The position numbers and the translations under genes are program-made. A DNA stretch of 44,375 nt from Alloalcanivorax balearicus MACL04 (GTDB taxonomy: Bacteria; Pseudomonadota; Gammaproteobacteria; Pseudomonadales; Alcanivoracaceae), in assembly GCF_025532145.1 (NCBI RefSeq), contig NZ_ARXS01000035.1, forward strand, positions 1 through 44,375, read 5' to 3'. Positions within the stretch are counted from its first letter, which is position 1, and each line of letters starts with the position of its first letter. Under the pieces are notes generated by a model. It was given only the letters and a program-made list of their open reading frames with translations, was not told the DNA's origin and ran no database searches. This document shows, in pieces, positions 34,120-41,322 of this stretch.

Positions 34120-34605
34120 TCAGGCTTCCTCCTCAAGCAAATGAGGCCGCCATTGTTCAATAAGGGCCTGGAACTCGGCCTTCAACCCGAGCGTGTCCGG
34201 ATAGTGTTGCCGCCGGCACAGGAACCGAATCACCACCTGCATGGCCTGGGTGATCTCGTCATCCAGACCCCACAGATCGGTGAGATCAAATGCCCCGCAC
34301 GATGCGCTGTTCCACCAACTCAGTAAAAAGTTGGCGACCCGGCCGCTCTGTCCGGTGTTGGATTGAGCGAGCCGGATCAGGTAGGTCAACGCCCAGTATT
34401 CCTCGGGAGTGAGAATCGGATGAGCATCATGATCGCCTGAGCCCATTCGCCGATCTTGGTGCCGTTTCAGGCGCCGTTCCTGGGTCCCGGATAGCTCACC
34501 GGCCCAGTAACCGCAATGCGCACAGCGTACCGCGATGATGTTGCCGTCGACCAGATGGTCGGCTTCGTTGCCACAGGACGGGCATGTCGAATGATAGATG
34601 TTCAT
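34120..34605 (-). CDS. Zinc-ribbon accessory protein of unknown function
   Basis: 161 residues. An N-terminal zinc ribbon is clear: 'CPSCGNEADHL' and 'CAHCGYWAGE' provide four Cys at about residues 8, 11, 28 and 31. A basic linker follows (RRLKRHQDRRMG), then a helical domain with 'LTPEEYWALTYLIRLAQS', 'VANFLLSWWNSASCGAFDLTDLWGLD' and 'AMQVVIRFLCRR', typical of a domain seen in small ICE and plasmid accessory proteins (DUF7673-like). It overlaps the upstream gene by four bases. Function unknown; nucleic-acid binding is plausible from the ribbon. Confidence 0.7.
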   Translation of the reverse strand: MNIYHSTCPSCGNEADHLVDGNIIAVRCAHCGYWAGELSGTQERRLKRHQDRRMGSGDHDAHPILTPEEYWALTYLIRLAQSNTGQSGRVANFLLSWWNSASCGAFDLTDLWGLDDEITQAMQVVIRFLCRRQHYPDTLGLKAEFQALIEQWRPHLLEEEA

Positions 34606-34904
34606 AGAACCTCCGTGGACGTAGACGGCGTGAGTGCATGGACATCAGCGTGTACTAGCTGCTGCTCGTAGTCCGACTGAATCGAGTCAAGAAACCCGCG
34701 ACAAAATTGCCGTCGCAGATCCGCGATACGACCGAGATCCCCCGGCAGCACCAGACGAAACCGGCCGGCCATGTAGGCACAGTGCCGCGCGTGGATTTGG
34801 GCAGCGGGGCTGCCGGTGGTTTTCCAGCGAGTGAAATGATCGACCGCGGAGCGGGCGTAGAAGGTGCCGCGAATCACACGGTGTTGTAGATCGAGATGGG
34901 ACAT
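34602..34904 (-). CDS. Small accessory protein of unknown function
   Basis: 100 residues from the ATG at 34904, with AAGGAGAACGACC upstream. It starts MSHLDLQHRVIRGTFYARSA and continues with 'HFTRWKTTGSPAAQIHARHCAYMAGRFRLVLPGDLGRIADLRRQFCRGFLDS'. Basic, helical, soluble. No family recognised. It is preceded by leader B and coupled to the zinc-ribbon gene by ATGA. Confidence 0.65.
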   Translation of the reverse strand: MSHLDLQHRVIRGTFYARSAVDHFTRWKTTGSPAAQIHARHCAYMAGRFRLVLPGDLGRIADLRRQFCRGFLDSIQSDYEQQLVHADVHALTPSTSTEVL

Positions 34905-34933
34905 GGTCGTTCTCCTTAACGATAGGGATCGAA

Positions 34934-35000
34934 GACGGAGAACCACCCGTCACCAATGGTGACGTCCCTGACGGGAACGTGATGCCCCGTCGAGGGTGAG
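34934..35000 (-). ncRNA. Structured leader B (recurrent two-hairpin element)
   Basis: Minus strand: CTCACCCTCGACGGGG, CACGTTCCCGTCAGGGAC (hairpin TCCC-GTCA-GGGA), then a perfect seven-pair hairpin (CGTCACC-ATT-GGTGACG), then GGTGGTTCTCCGTC. The first hairpin and the flanking blocks match leader C almost base for base, while the second hairpin has a different sequence with the same pairing, as expected of a conserved RNA. Confidence 0.6.
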
Positions 35001-35019
35001 GGTGTTGATCTTAGCCGAG

Positions 35020-35241
35020 TTAAGGCGTTTGTTTTTGCGTCCAGTTGCTCGCTTTGAGCGCCGCCTCGGCAGCGCCTCGGTTCGGAAAGTATTCTTCCGA
35101 TTCCCGCGAGACGGGACCGAGTTCGTCACTGCCGGTGCCGATGTAGTAGCCGGCGCCGCTGTGCATCACACGGAGAGGTAGGGCTAAGCCGCAGTATGTC
35201 ACGGCGAGGTATCCAGCCTGTTCAGTCTGCTTCTGTTGCAT
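35020..35241 (-). CDS. Small accessory protein of unknown function
   Basis: 73 residues, with AGGAGAAAGGCC before the ATG. 'GYLAVTYCGLALPLRVMHSGAGYYIGTGSDELGPVSRESEEYFPNRGAAEAALK' looks like a small beta-rich fold with a C-terminal helix; the phrase 'GPVSRES-x-x-YF' is common in short ICE/plasmid proteins annotated as hypothetical. It is preceded by leader C and followed by leader B. Confidence 0.65.
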   Translation of the reverse strand: MQQKQTEQAGYLAVTYCGLALPLRVMHSGAGYYIGTGSDELGPVSRESEEYFPNRGAAEAALKASNWTQKQTP

Positions 35242-35267
35242 GGCCTTTCTCCTAGACGTTTAAAAAA

Positions 35268-35328
35268 CACCGAGAAACACCACACAGACGTGTGCCCTGA
35301 CGGGAAAGTGGCTCCCGGCTAGGGTAGG
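35268..35328 (-). ncRNA. Structured leader C (recurrent two-hairpin element)
   Basis: Minus strand: CTACCCTAGCCGGGAG, CACTTTCCCGTCAGGG, a five-pair hairpin (CACAC-GTCT-GTGTG), then GGTGTTTCTCGGTG. It shares the block order and the sequence TTCCCGTCAGGG with leader B and GGTGTTTCTC with leader A. It ends about 26 bases before the 35020-35241 gene. Confidence 0.6.
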
Positions 35329-35368
35329 GGTAAAGGTTGGGAGTGAAACGGTAAAAGGAGGCTGTAAA

Positions 35369-35626
35369 TCAGCCGAAAATTTTCAGGACGGCGACGATGG
35401 CACCAATGATGGTAAACCCCTGAACCAGCATCGCTTGATACAGGCGACTCAGAATCCGGCTTTCCACCAAAGCAATCTCCTTTGTAACCAGAGTGATGTC
35501 TTGCTTCGTTGCCAGATGGGTTTCCATATCAGTTTCCAGCGCTTCGACAACGGCCTTGGCCTTATCGGGCTCGACGTTGACGTTACGTAATGCCTCATAC
35601 AGCGCGAAAGGCGCCTTGGCGTTCAT
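35369..35626 (-). CDS. Small coiled-coil protein with C-terminal membrane helix
   Basis: 85 residues, with GGAGGAACGCC before the ATG. The N-terminal helix 'ALYEALRNVNVEPDKAKAVVEALETDME' and the coiled coil 'HLATKQDITLVTKEIALVESRILSRLYQ' lead into one hydrophobic helix 'AMLVQGFTIIGAIVAVLKIFG'. This is the layout of DUF1640/CCDC90-like small proteins common in plasmids and ICEs. Its role is unknown. Confidence 0.75.
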   Translation of the reverse strand: MNAKAPFALYEALRNVNVEPDKAKAVVEALETDMETHLATKQDITLVTKEIALVESRILSRLYQAMLVQGFTIIGAIVAVLKIFG

Positions 35627-35910
35627 GGCGTTCCTCCAATAAGCTCAGGGAACGCTATCCAGGGATAGGTCCCCGGATGGGTAGTAAAAGCAGGATCGAA
35701 GCCAAAAGGCCGCCCCATTGCACGATCCGGGTGGGGCTTGAAGGGCGCTGCGTTGACCGGCAGCACGGTATTGCCCGTTAATCTCAGCAAAGCTTGGCGA
35801 GTTCGTCAATACTCGACCGATTCCCCATTCGTTTTTAACTGGATCAGGACCTCCCAGTGAGACACCTTGATGTTCGTCGATCACCGCAACGATCTGTATC
35901 AGGAGGGCAC

Positions 35911-36405
35911 ATGCAAGGTATTCACAACGGCTCAGGGAAAGAGTCAGGGCAAAGCGCACCAGTGGCGCTGATTCTCTTCGTGGTCGGTGAGTGGGCCTTG
36001 CTCGGGCTCCTGACCCAGCAATCCACACTGCTTGGGTTCTACGGGGTTTTGCTGGCATTCACCGCACTGATGCCGCTGTTTTTGGTAGGGGCAAGGCGGC
36101 GTCTTGTTGAGGGCAGGGGCTCACGATGGCGTGCCGCTGTGGTTATGGCGGTGCACCTGATCTGGTTGGTCGGTACCCTCATCGTTTGGCGGTATCTGGC
36201 GATCACGCATTCGATGCTCTTGACGGCGGATACCGTCAGCCCCCAGATCACCTTCGGGTTCTACAGTGTCACCGCGCTGACGGGGGCTGCCGTCGGTGTG
36301 TTTCTGGCGGGCTGTGTTCGACAGCGTCGGTTACTGTTTGAGCTGCTCAAGCATTCCGGGAAGCACCATCACCGCAACCACAACCGCAATCGCGGCCAGG
36401 ACTAA
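35911..36405 (+). CDS. Four-helix membrane protein of unknown function
   Basis: 164 residues from the ATG at 35911, chosen for the ribosome site AGGAGGG four bases upstream. Four membrane helices: 'VALILFVVGEWALLGLLT', 'LLGFYGVLLAFTALMPLFLVGA', 'AAVVMAVHLIWLVGTLIVWRYL' and 'FYSVTALTGAAVGVFLAGCV'. The tail is an odd His/Asn/Arg run (KHHHRNHNRNRGQD), which is where the antisense frame at 36331-36429 overlaps. No family recognised. It is divergent from the coiled-coil gene at 35369-35626, with 284 bases between for promoters. Confidence 0.65.
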   Translation: MQGIHNGSGKESGQSAPVALILFVVGEWALLGLLTQQSTLLGFYGVLLAFTALMPLFLVGARRRLVEGRGSRWRAAVVMAVHLIWLVGTLIVWRYLAITHSMLLTADTVSPQITFGFYSVTALTGAAVGVFLAGCVRQRRLLFELLKHSGKHHHRNHNRNRGQD

Positions 36406-36429
36406 CCACACCATACCAGAACCCTTCAT
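36331..36429 (-). CDS. Possible 32-residue membrane protein antisense to the 35911-36405 gene
   Basis: The minus-strand frame MKGSGMVWLVLAAIAVVVAV...MLEQLKQ has GGAG eight bases before the ATG and one clean hydrophobic helix. It overlaps the last 75 bases of the plus-strand membrane gene. It may be a real small membrane protein, or an accident of the low-complexity tail of the other gene. Confidence 0.35.
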   Translation of the reverse strand: MKGSGMVWLVLAAIAVVVAVMVLPGMLEQLKQ

Positions 36430-36465
36430 CTCCCAGTCTCCACCGCTACACAATTGGGTACCAGA

Positions 36466-36699
36466 ATGCCAAGTAAGGTTCGACAATTCCATACCCGCAT
36501 CGACGCGGAGCTGCTCGATCGTTTCCAGCACGCCTGCACATCACGTAACAAGCAGGCGTCTGAGGTGGTACGGGAGTTTATGCGCGATTACGTTTTAGAA
36601 TGGGAAGCGGAGGTGCGAAGAGGATGTTCCGAAGTAGAGCTTATTCGTCGAATCGCCAGCCTTGAGGCGCAGTTACGTCGCACGAAGGTCGAAGAGTAA
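36466..36699 (+). CDS. Ribbon-helix-helix DNA-binding protein
   Basis: 77 residues from the ATG at 36466 (a TTG four codons earlier is possible). 'VRQFHTRIDAELLDRFQHACTSRNKQASEVVREFMRDYVLEW' is a clear RHH strand-helix-helix. A short heptad-like tail (LIRRIASLEAQLRR) probably helps dimer or tetramer formation. It shares the spacing Q-x(6-7)-L-x-D-R-F-x-x-A...S-x-V-x-x-F-M-x-x-Y with the RHH protein at 16184-16480. It is convergent with topB. A regulator or a transfer-origin accessory protein is likely. Confidence 0.75.
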   Translation: MPSKVRQFHTRIDAELLDRFQHACTSRNKQASEVVREFMRDYVLEWEAEVRRGCSEVELIRRIASLEAQLRRTKVEE

Positions 36700-36807
36700 T
36701 GTCGATCGCCGTAAAAAGGCGATTACGGTTCATGCGGTTCATGGCGGTCTCCGTTACGTCAGGCTGCGGGCCCCGATGGAACCCGTGTCCGATAGAGTTG
36801 CTCGTAA

Positions 36808-38943
36808 CTAATCGAAACTCAGCTGTACTTTCCCATCCCTCAGGGTAGCCTTCGCATCGTACTTCTTCCCCGTTTTTTTTGAGACCAGTCCCTTCAGGGC
36901 CACCGTCTTGCCCGCCAGGAGTCCACCGGCCTGGTTGACCGTCAGTTTTTTCCCGAACGTGGTTTTCCAGACCGTGTTACCGCAGGCAGTGCAGCGCCAG
37001 CTCTTGGCGGTCTCGGCGGCAGGTCCACCACACTGGCAGGGCAATGCAGTGTCCTTCACGGTGGCCGCCAGGGCGGACAGGGTTTGCCCCTTGGCGTACG
37101 TCACCACGGTGTTGAGCCAGTCCAACTGACGCCGCATGAAATCGTCCAGGGTGCCGGTACCGGTGGCGATGTCTTCCAGGGCCTGCTCCCAGGCGGCGGT
37201 GGTATCGGGATTGGTGATGGCACTGGGCAACGCGTCGATCAACTGACGCCCCTGCTCGGTGGACACCAGGTGGCCCCGTTTTTTTTCAATGAAGCCCCGT
37301 TTTTTCAGGGTCGCAATGATGTTGGCCCGGGTGGCGCCAGTGCCCAGGCCGGCTGTGTCACGCAGAACGGCACGCAGCTTGGGATCGGTCACCATCTTGG
37401 CGATGTTTTTCATGGCCGCGATCAGGGTGCCGTCGGTGTAACGGGCCGGTGGTGTGGTCATCTTGCGTTCACACTCCACGGACTGGATGGCGCAGGGCGT
37501 TCCTTCTGGCAGTGCCGGAACAGTGGCGTTGTCGCCACTGCCGTCTTGTTGATCGTCGCCGTCCTGCGGCGTCGATTTTGAGGAGGGAAACAACCGGGTC
37601 CAACCCGGCTCGACGGTGGCTTTTCCTTTGGCCAGGAAAGGATGGCCTTGAACAGACAGGGCCAGCGTTGTCACATCGTACTGATGATCCGGGAGGAACT
37701 GGATCAGATACTGCCGCCGAATCAAGCCATAGACTTGCCGTTCCGTCGTGGAGAGACGGGTCAGATCGACGGACGCCACCGTGGGAATAATGCCGTGGTG
37801 CGAGGCTTGATCAACTTCTTTGTCGCTCCATGCCTTTGTCTGCCGATTCAGATTCAGCGACGGCCTTATCGAGGCCAGCTCCGGTTCCATGGCCAGGACC
37901 GCGCGCAGCACCTCGGGCGCCTCGCTGTGCATGCTGGTGGGCAGATGCCGGCACTCCGTTCGCGGATAGCTGGTTATTTTATGGGTCTCATACAGCGCCT
38001 GGGCGGCCTCCAGGACCTGATCGCCGGACAGATCAAACCGCTTCCCGGCTTCCTGCTGCAGGCTGTTCAGATCGAAGGGCAGCGGCGGCGGTGCCGCCTT
38101 GCGTTCCTTCTTGCTATCCGTGACCTGAGCCTGTGCACCCGTCACAGAGCACTGCTGCGCCACGGTGCGGGCCACGGTCTCATTGATGCAGCGGCCCTGG
38201 CTGTCGCAGTGTTCTACTGGCGGCTGCCAATGAGCCCGGAATGCCGGTGCCGATACGCCCTGGGGCACCAGGGTGCTGGTGATCGTCCAATAGGGAGAGG
38301 GCTTGAACGCTTCAATGGCTCGGTCCCGATCGACCACCAATCGTAGCGTCGGTGTCTGGACCCGCCCCACGGATAGCACACCCTGGTAGCCGGCGTGTCG
38401 TCCGAGGACAGTGTAGGCTCGGGTCAGGTTCATGCCCACCAGCCAATCAGCCCGGGCGCGGGCCATCCCGGCCAGATACAGCGGCTGCGTCTCCACACCG
38501 TCCCGCAATTGAGACAGCGCTTTGCGGATGCTCGCGTCGTTCAGTGCGGACAACCAGAGGCGCTGCACGGGGCCTCGGTAGCCACACAGCGCCATCACTT
38601 CCCGGGCGATCACCTCGCCTTCACGATCCGCGTCGGTGGCGATCACCAGACGCGAAGCGCACTCCAGCCATTTTCTTATGACGGTGAACTGGCGTTGGGC
38701 ACTGGGCTTCACCACTAAACGCCATTGCGCCGGAATGATGGGTAACGTGTCCAAGGCCCAGGACTTCAATGCCGGGTCATAGGCCTCCGGCGGTGCCATC
38801 TCCAAGAGATGGCCAAAACACCAAGTCACGACCACATCTTCCGATAGTGTGCTTCGGCAGCCATCGCCTTTGCGTGTGGCCCCGAGCACCCGGGCAATGT
38901 CTTGGCCTTGTGAGGGTTTTTCGCAGAGATAGACCGTGGTCAT
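36808..38943 (-). CDS. topB: DNA topoisomerase III
   Basis: 711 residues from the ATG at 38943, with GGAGAG upstream; the frame is open further upstream but this is the true TOPRIM start (MTTVYLCEKPSQGQDIARVL). TOPRIM acidic residues lie in TDADREGE at 103-110; the active-site Tyr is residue 326 in 'HKITSYPRTECRHLP'. 'VLSVGRVQTPTLRLVVDRD' is the conserved block near 190-207. The C-terminus has a Cys4 zinc ribbon (CQCGGP...CTACGN) and a Lys-rich domain. ICE-encoded TopB unlinks single-stranded or replicating element DNA and is a standard neighbour of ssb in this class. It is preceded by a strong terminator hairpin. Confidence 0.95.
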   Translation of the reverse strand: MTTVYLCEKPSQGQDIARVLGATRKGDGCRSTLSEDVVVTWCFGHLLEMAPPEAYDPALKSWALDTLPIIPAQWRLVVKPSAQRQFTVIRKWLECASRLVIATDADREGEVIAREVMALCGYRGPVQRLWLSALNDASIRKALSQLRDGVETQPLYLAGMARARADWLVGMNLTRAYTVLGRHAGYQGVLSVGRVQTPTLRLVVDRDRAIEAFKPSPYWTITSTLVPQGVSAPAFRAHWQPPVEHCDSQGRCINETVARTVAQQCSVTGAQAQVTDSKKERKAAPPPLPFDLNSLQQEAGKRFDLSGDQVLEAAQALYETHKITSYPRTECRHLPTSMHSEAPEVLRAVLAMEPELASIRPSLNLNRQTKAWSDKEVDQASHHGIIPTVASVDLTRLSTTERQVYGLIRRQYLIQFLPDHQYDVTTLALSVQGHPFLAKGKATVEPGWTRLFPSSKSTPQDGDDQQDGSGDNATVPALPEGTPCAIQSVECERKMTTPPARYTDGTLIAAMKNIAKMVTDPKLRAVLRDTAGLGTGATRANIIATLKKRGFIEKKRGHLVSTEQGRQLIDALPSAITNPDTTAAWEQALEDIATGTGTLDDFMRRQLDWLNTVVTYAKGQTLSALAATVKDTALPCQCGGPAAETAKSWRCTACGNTVWKTTFGKKLTVNQAGGLLAGKTVALKGLVSKKTGKKYDAKATLRDGKVQLSFD

Positions 38944-39308
38944 GCGACTCTCCAAAACAGCGAAAAAATGGAAACGAAATAAAATGGATACCCCGTTAAA
39001 AAAAGCACCGGCCGTGTTGGGGGGGGAGGGAGGCCGGTGCCGAAGCGTTAATCGTTGCAATCGAGACCATCAAGAAGAAAGAGGGGAGCCCGGAGGCGGT
39101 CTCCCCTGGCAGATCACAGCCCCTGTGTTCAGCGTTTGGGCGAGTCCAGAGCCGATTAAACCGGCCTGAAACCAACCCGAGGTGCGGGTGCCTGCTCTGC
39201 CTGCCAGTACGCCCCCGAATGCTGGGCCGGTTTTACCCCACCGCTGGCTGGGGGATAGTGATCGGCGGATACCGGGAGACGCCCAAGACGCCAAAGGCAT
39301 CAAAAGGG
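38944..39308. other. ssb-topB intergenic region with hairpins
   Basis: 365 bp. It contains the terminator at 38998-39040 and a second minus-strand hairpin at 39082-39107 (AGGGGAG/CTCCCCT followed by CTTTCTTCTT). It also holds GGGGATAGTG at 39251-39260, a ten-base match to leader A. A 77-codon frame at 39070-39303 lacks a ribosome site and is not called. Confidence 0.5.
38998..39040 (-). terminator. Strong terminator or attenuator in the topB leader
   Basis: Minus strand: GCACCGGCC pairs perfectly over nine bases with GGCCGGTGC, with an 18-base C-rich loop, then seven T residues. The T-run ends 55 bases before the topB ATG. It can stop transcripts coming from ssb; because little room remains for a promoter, it might instead attenuate topB. 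Confidence 0.8.
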
Positions 39309-39755
39309 TCAGAACGCCCCGGCACCCGTGTCATCGAAAGAGGATTGTGGATCCGCATGTTCCTGGTCCGCCGGCGCGCCTTGCCCGGCGGACGCTTTCG
39401 GGCGCAGTGTCACGCTTTCAAGGCGGGCCAGCTCGAGCGTGACGTTGCGCGCGTTGACCTCTTGAGACGTCATCGCCTCGCCGTCTTTTTCCCATGGCCG
39501 CTCCAGTAGTGTCCCCTCCACGCGAACGCGCATACCCTTACGCAGAACGCGAGCCACGTGTTCAGCCCGGTTGTCCCAAACGGATACGGTTAGCCAGCAG
39601 CCGCCTTTGTCCACAAAACCACCGTTGCCATCGGGAACGGAGTGATCGAAGAAGACCCGCATGGATGCGACCTTACGGTCTTCGCCGTTGACTTCGACGG
39701 TACGCAGTTCCGGGGCGGAACCGAGATTGCCTGAGCCGGTGATTCTGATTGCCAT
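39309..39755 (-). CDS. ssb: Single-stranded DNA-binding protein
   Basis: 148 residues, with GAGGAAATCGGT before the ATG. OB-fold features: 'MAIRITGSGNLGSAPELRTVE', 'ASMRVFFDHSVPDGNGGFVDKGGCWLTVSVWDNRAEHVARVLRKGMRVRVEGTL', then the acidic C-terminal tail ending 'SSFDDTGAGAF'. The tail departs from the DDDIPF of chromosomal SSB, as often in ICE proteins. It coats single-stranded DNA during transfer or element replication. Confidence 0.93.
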   Translation of the reverse strand: MAIRITGSGNLGSAPELRTVEVNGEDRKVASMRVFFDHSVPDGNGGFVDKGGCWLTVSVWDNRAEHVARVLRKGMRVRVEGTLLERPWEKDGEAMTSQEVNARNVTLELARLESVTLRPKASAGQGAPADQEHADPQSSFDDTGAGAF

Positions 39756-39890
39756 ACCGATTTCCTCAGTGATGAGCGGTTGAACAGGGTGGCCGTGGTG
39801 ACGGCGTGTTGATGGTCAGGCTGAGGGAGCAGGCCATCGCCCTCAATACAAAAACCGTCTGGCAGCGGGCGGGATTTATGTATCGATGCA

Positions 39891-40187
39891 TCACGAGCGC
39901 CGGCGGCGTTTCACGGCGGGAATGCGACACTGCCAGGCGCCGCTCTGTTCACCCCAGGCGAACGGATCCATACCGAGTCGATCACGCAAACAGTGCCGCA
40001 GGCGCTCGTTCGGCCAATGTGCGCCACTCAAGGCAGTGTGAAGGGCAGGGCTGCTGATTTGGCTGTCTTTTTGAAGTTGGTAAACGGGGTAGCCCTCGAC
40101 CTTCAGCAGGAACAGCACGCTGTACTTGAAGGGAATCCCGAGACGATGGTGGGTGCTGAGCAAGAGCCGAGCGTCGCTTGCGTCCAT
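39891..40187 (-). CDS. Small HTH-like protein upstream of ssb
   Basis: 98 residues. 'LLSTHHRLGIPFKYSVLFLLKVEGYPVYQLQKDSQISSPALHTALSGAHWPNERLRHCLRDRLGMDPFAW' has the helical spacing of a Cro/XRE-like fold ('VYQLQKDSQISSPALHTALSG' as the recognition unit). The end is basic (AVKRRRRS). A regulator of the ssb/topB unit or of the adjacent repeat-rich gap is plausible. GAGAG lies about ten bases before the ATG. Confidence 0.6.
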   Translation of the reverse strand: MDASDARLLLSTHHRLGIPFKYSVLFLLKVEGYPVYQLQKDSQISSPALHTALSGAHWPNERLRHCLRDRLGMDPFAWGEQSGAWQCRIPAVKRRRRS

Positions 40188-40740
40188 AATTGAGAGACTC
40201 TCATCTTGGAGTTGCAGGCACGGCCCAGTGACGCTACGACGTCACGCCCTTTTTTGCCGACACTTCGGGGTAGAAGGCTGTCCCACGTTTAAAACATCGC
40301 CTCTGGCAACGGGGGCAGCTTTGACTTTGGGCGCGGGAAGGCCGCGCCTTACTTCGTCTTCCATCGGGCCGTGCCTGCCCCTTCATAATGACGCGCCGCC
40401 TGATCTCGATCAGGGATAATCGTTTATCCCATCGGATGTTTTTTCAGGTCACGGGTCATCTCCCAATGGAACCGCGGTGCGGCTTCGCACCGGTTGGGGA
40501 TAGTCGTGACAGAAGTCGTCTTGACACACCCGACATTGCCGACAGAATGGCTGGTGTCACGGTGGGTGGCCCGTGGTGGGATACGTTGGCGCGGACGATG
40601 ACAGGTCCGGTGTGAGGCTGGTGCTCCCTGAATCGTGCTGTCCCTGGCGTCTCGAACATGCTGGCTCTATCTGATTCTACGACGGGGCGCCTGACCCACC
40701 CACCGTGACACTCCCGTGTTGCTCTGACATCCCGTCCCGA
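40188..40740. other. Inverted-repeat-rich gap, possible cis-acting DNA or RNA region
   Basis: 553 bp with no accepted gene. It holds perfect or near-perfect inverted repeats: GGCGCGG/CCGCGCC at 40330-40348, CCTGATC/GATCAGG at 40399-40414, GGGATAA/TTATCCC at 40413-40430, AACC(GC)GGTGCG/CGCACCGGTT at 40470-40495, and a 16-bp pair at 40554-40569 and 40696-40711. Such clusters are typical of transfer or replication origins or of regulatory RNA. Confidence 0.5.
40554..40711. repeat. 16-bp perfect inverted repeat with 126-bp spacer
   Basis: GTGTCACGGTGGGTGG at 40554-40569 and its exact reverse complement at 40696-40711. The flanking bases do not extend the match. It could form a long stem in single-stranded DNA or RNA, or mark the ends of a very small mobile element. 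Confidence 0.7.
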
Positions 40741-41274
40741 TTAAGAGGCGGGTGCCAGACACAGACCGTGTTTCCCCAGGATGTTGGCCGGTGCGCGTTC
40801 GGCCAGGTCTTCCAGCGTCAAGGTCTCGATGTTGGCGGACTCGGTGCGAGCGTCCAGGGCGGTCAAGCTGAACGCGCTCATCCAGAGATGCCCCTCTTTT
40901 CCAGCATGCGGCTCCAACGTCATCACCACGAGCAACTGGGGTTGGTACCCGGTCCAGCCGCGCACTTCGTCTTTATCAAACTCGAACACGAGTTGGTCAC
41001 CATCGAGTTCACCCGGTGCGGAAACGGGAAACTCGCCAAAGGCGTTGGAGCGCAAGCGAGCAATATAGGACGGATTACGCTTTTCGGGATCGTCGACTCG
41101 GATGTCCAGGTGCATATCCAGCGCAGCGGGCAATCCACTGCCGGGCATGCACTGATCGCCCAGTGTGCCGATGTATTGACCCTCGAAACGCGGCGGGTTG
41201 CCGCACGCCGACAGTAGAACGGATAAGATCAGAAGCGTCGTGAGGTAAAGCTGTTGTCTGGCTGAAACGGTCAT
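40741..41274 (-). CDS. Lipoprotein of unknown function
   Basis: 177 residues, with AGGTGATAC before the ATG. Signal and lipobox: 'LYLTTLLILSVLLSACGNPP', lipidated Cys at residue 25. The mature part is a beta-rich domain: 'FEGQYIGTLGDQCMPGSGLPAALDMHLDIRVDDPEKRNPSYIARL', 'DGDQLVFEFDKDEVRGWTGYQPQLLVVMTLEP'. The fold pattern resembles small secreted lipoproteins that block surface binding or entry, but I recognise no family. Located between DUF3158 and the HTH gene, not part of the usual core set. Confidence 0.7.
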   Translation of the reverse strand: MTVSARQQLYLTTLLILSVLLSACGNPPRFEGQYIGTLGDQCMPGSGLPAALDMHLDIRVDDPEKRNPSYIARLRSNAFGEFPVSAPGELDGDQLVFEFDKDEVRGWTGYQPQLLVVMTLEPHAGKEGHLWMSAFSLTALDARTESANIETLTLEDLAERAPANILGKHGLCLAPAS

Positions 41275-41322
41275 GTATCACCTGTGTGTCACGTGGAACA
41301 AAAAAAAGGGATTGATGGCGCA

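Noticed and set aside
39070-39303. 77-codon minus-strand frame between ssb and topB
   Set aside because: No ribosome site and contains the terminator-like hairpin; judged a leader or spacer.
40234-40386. 50-residue minus-strand frame with CPRCQRRC
   Set aside because: Possible zinc motif, but no good ribosome site and it lies within the inverted-repeat tract; too little support for a gene.
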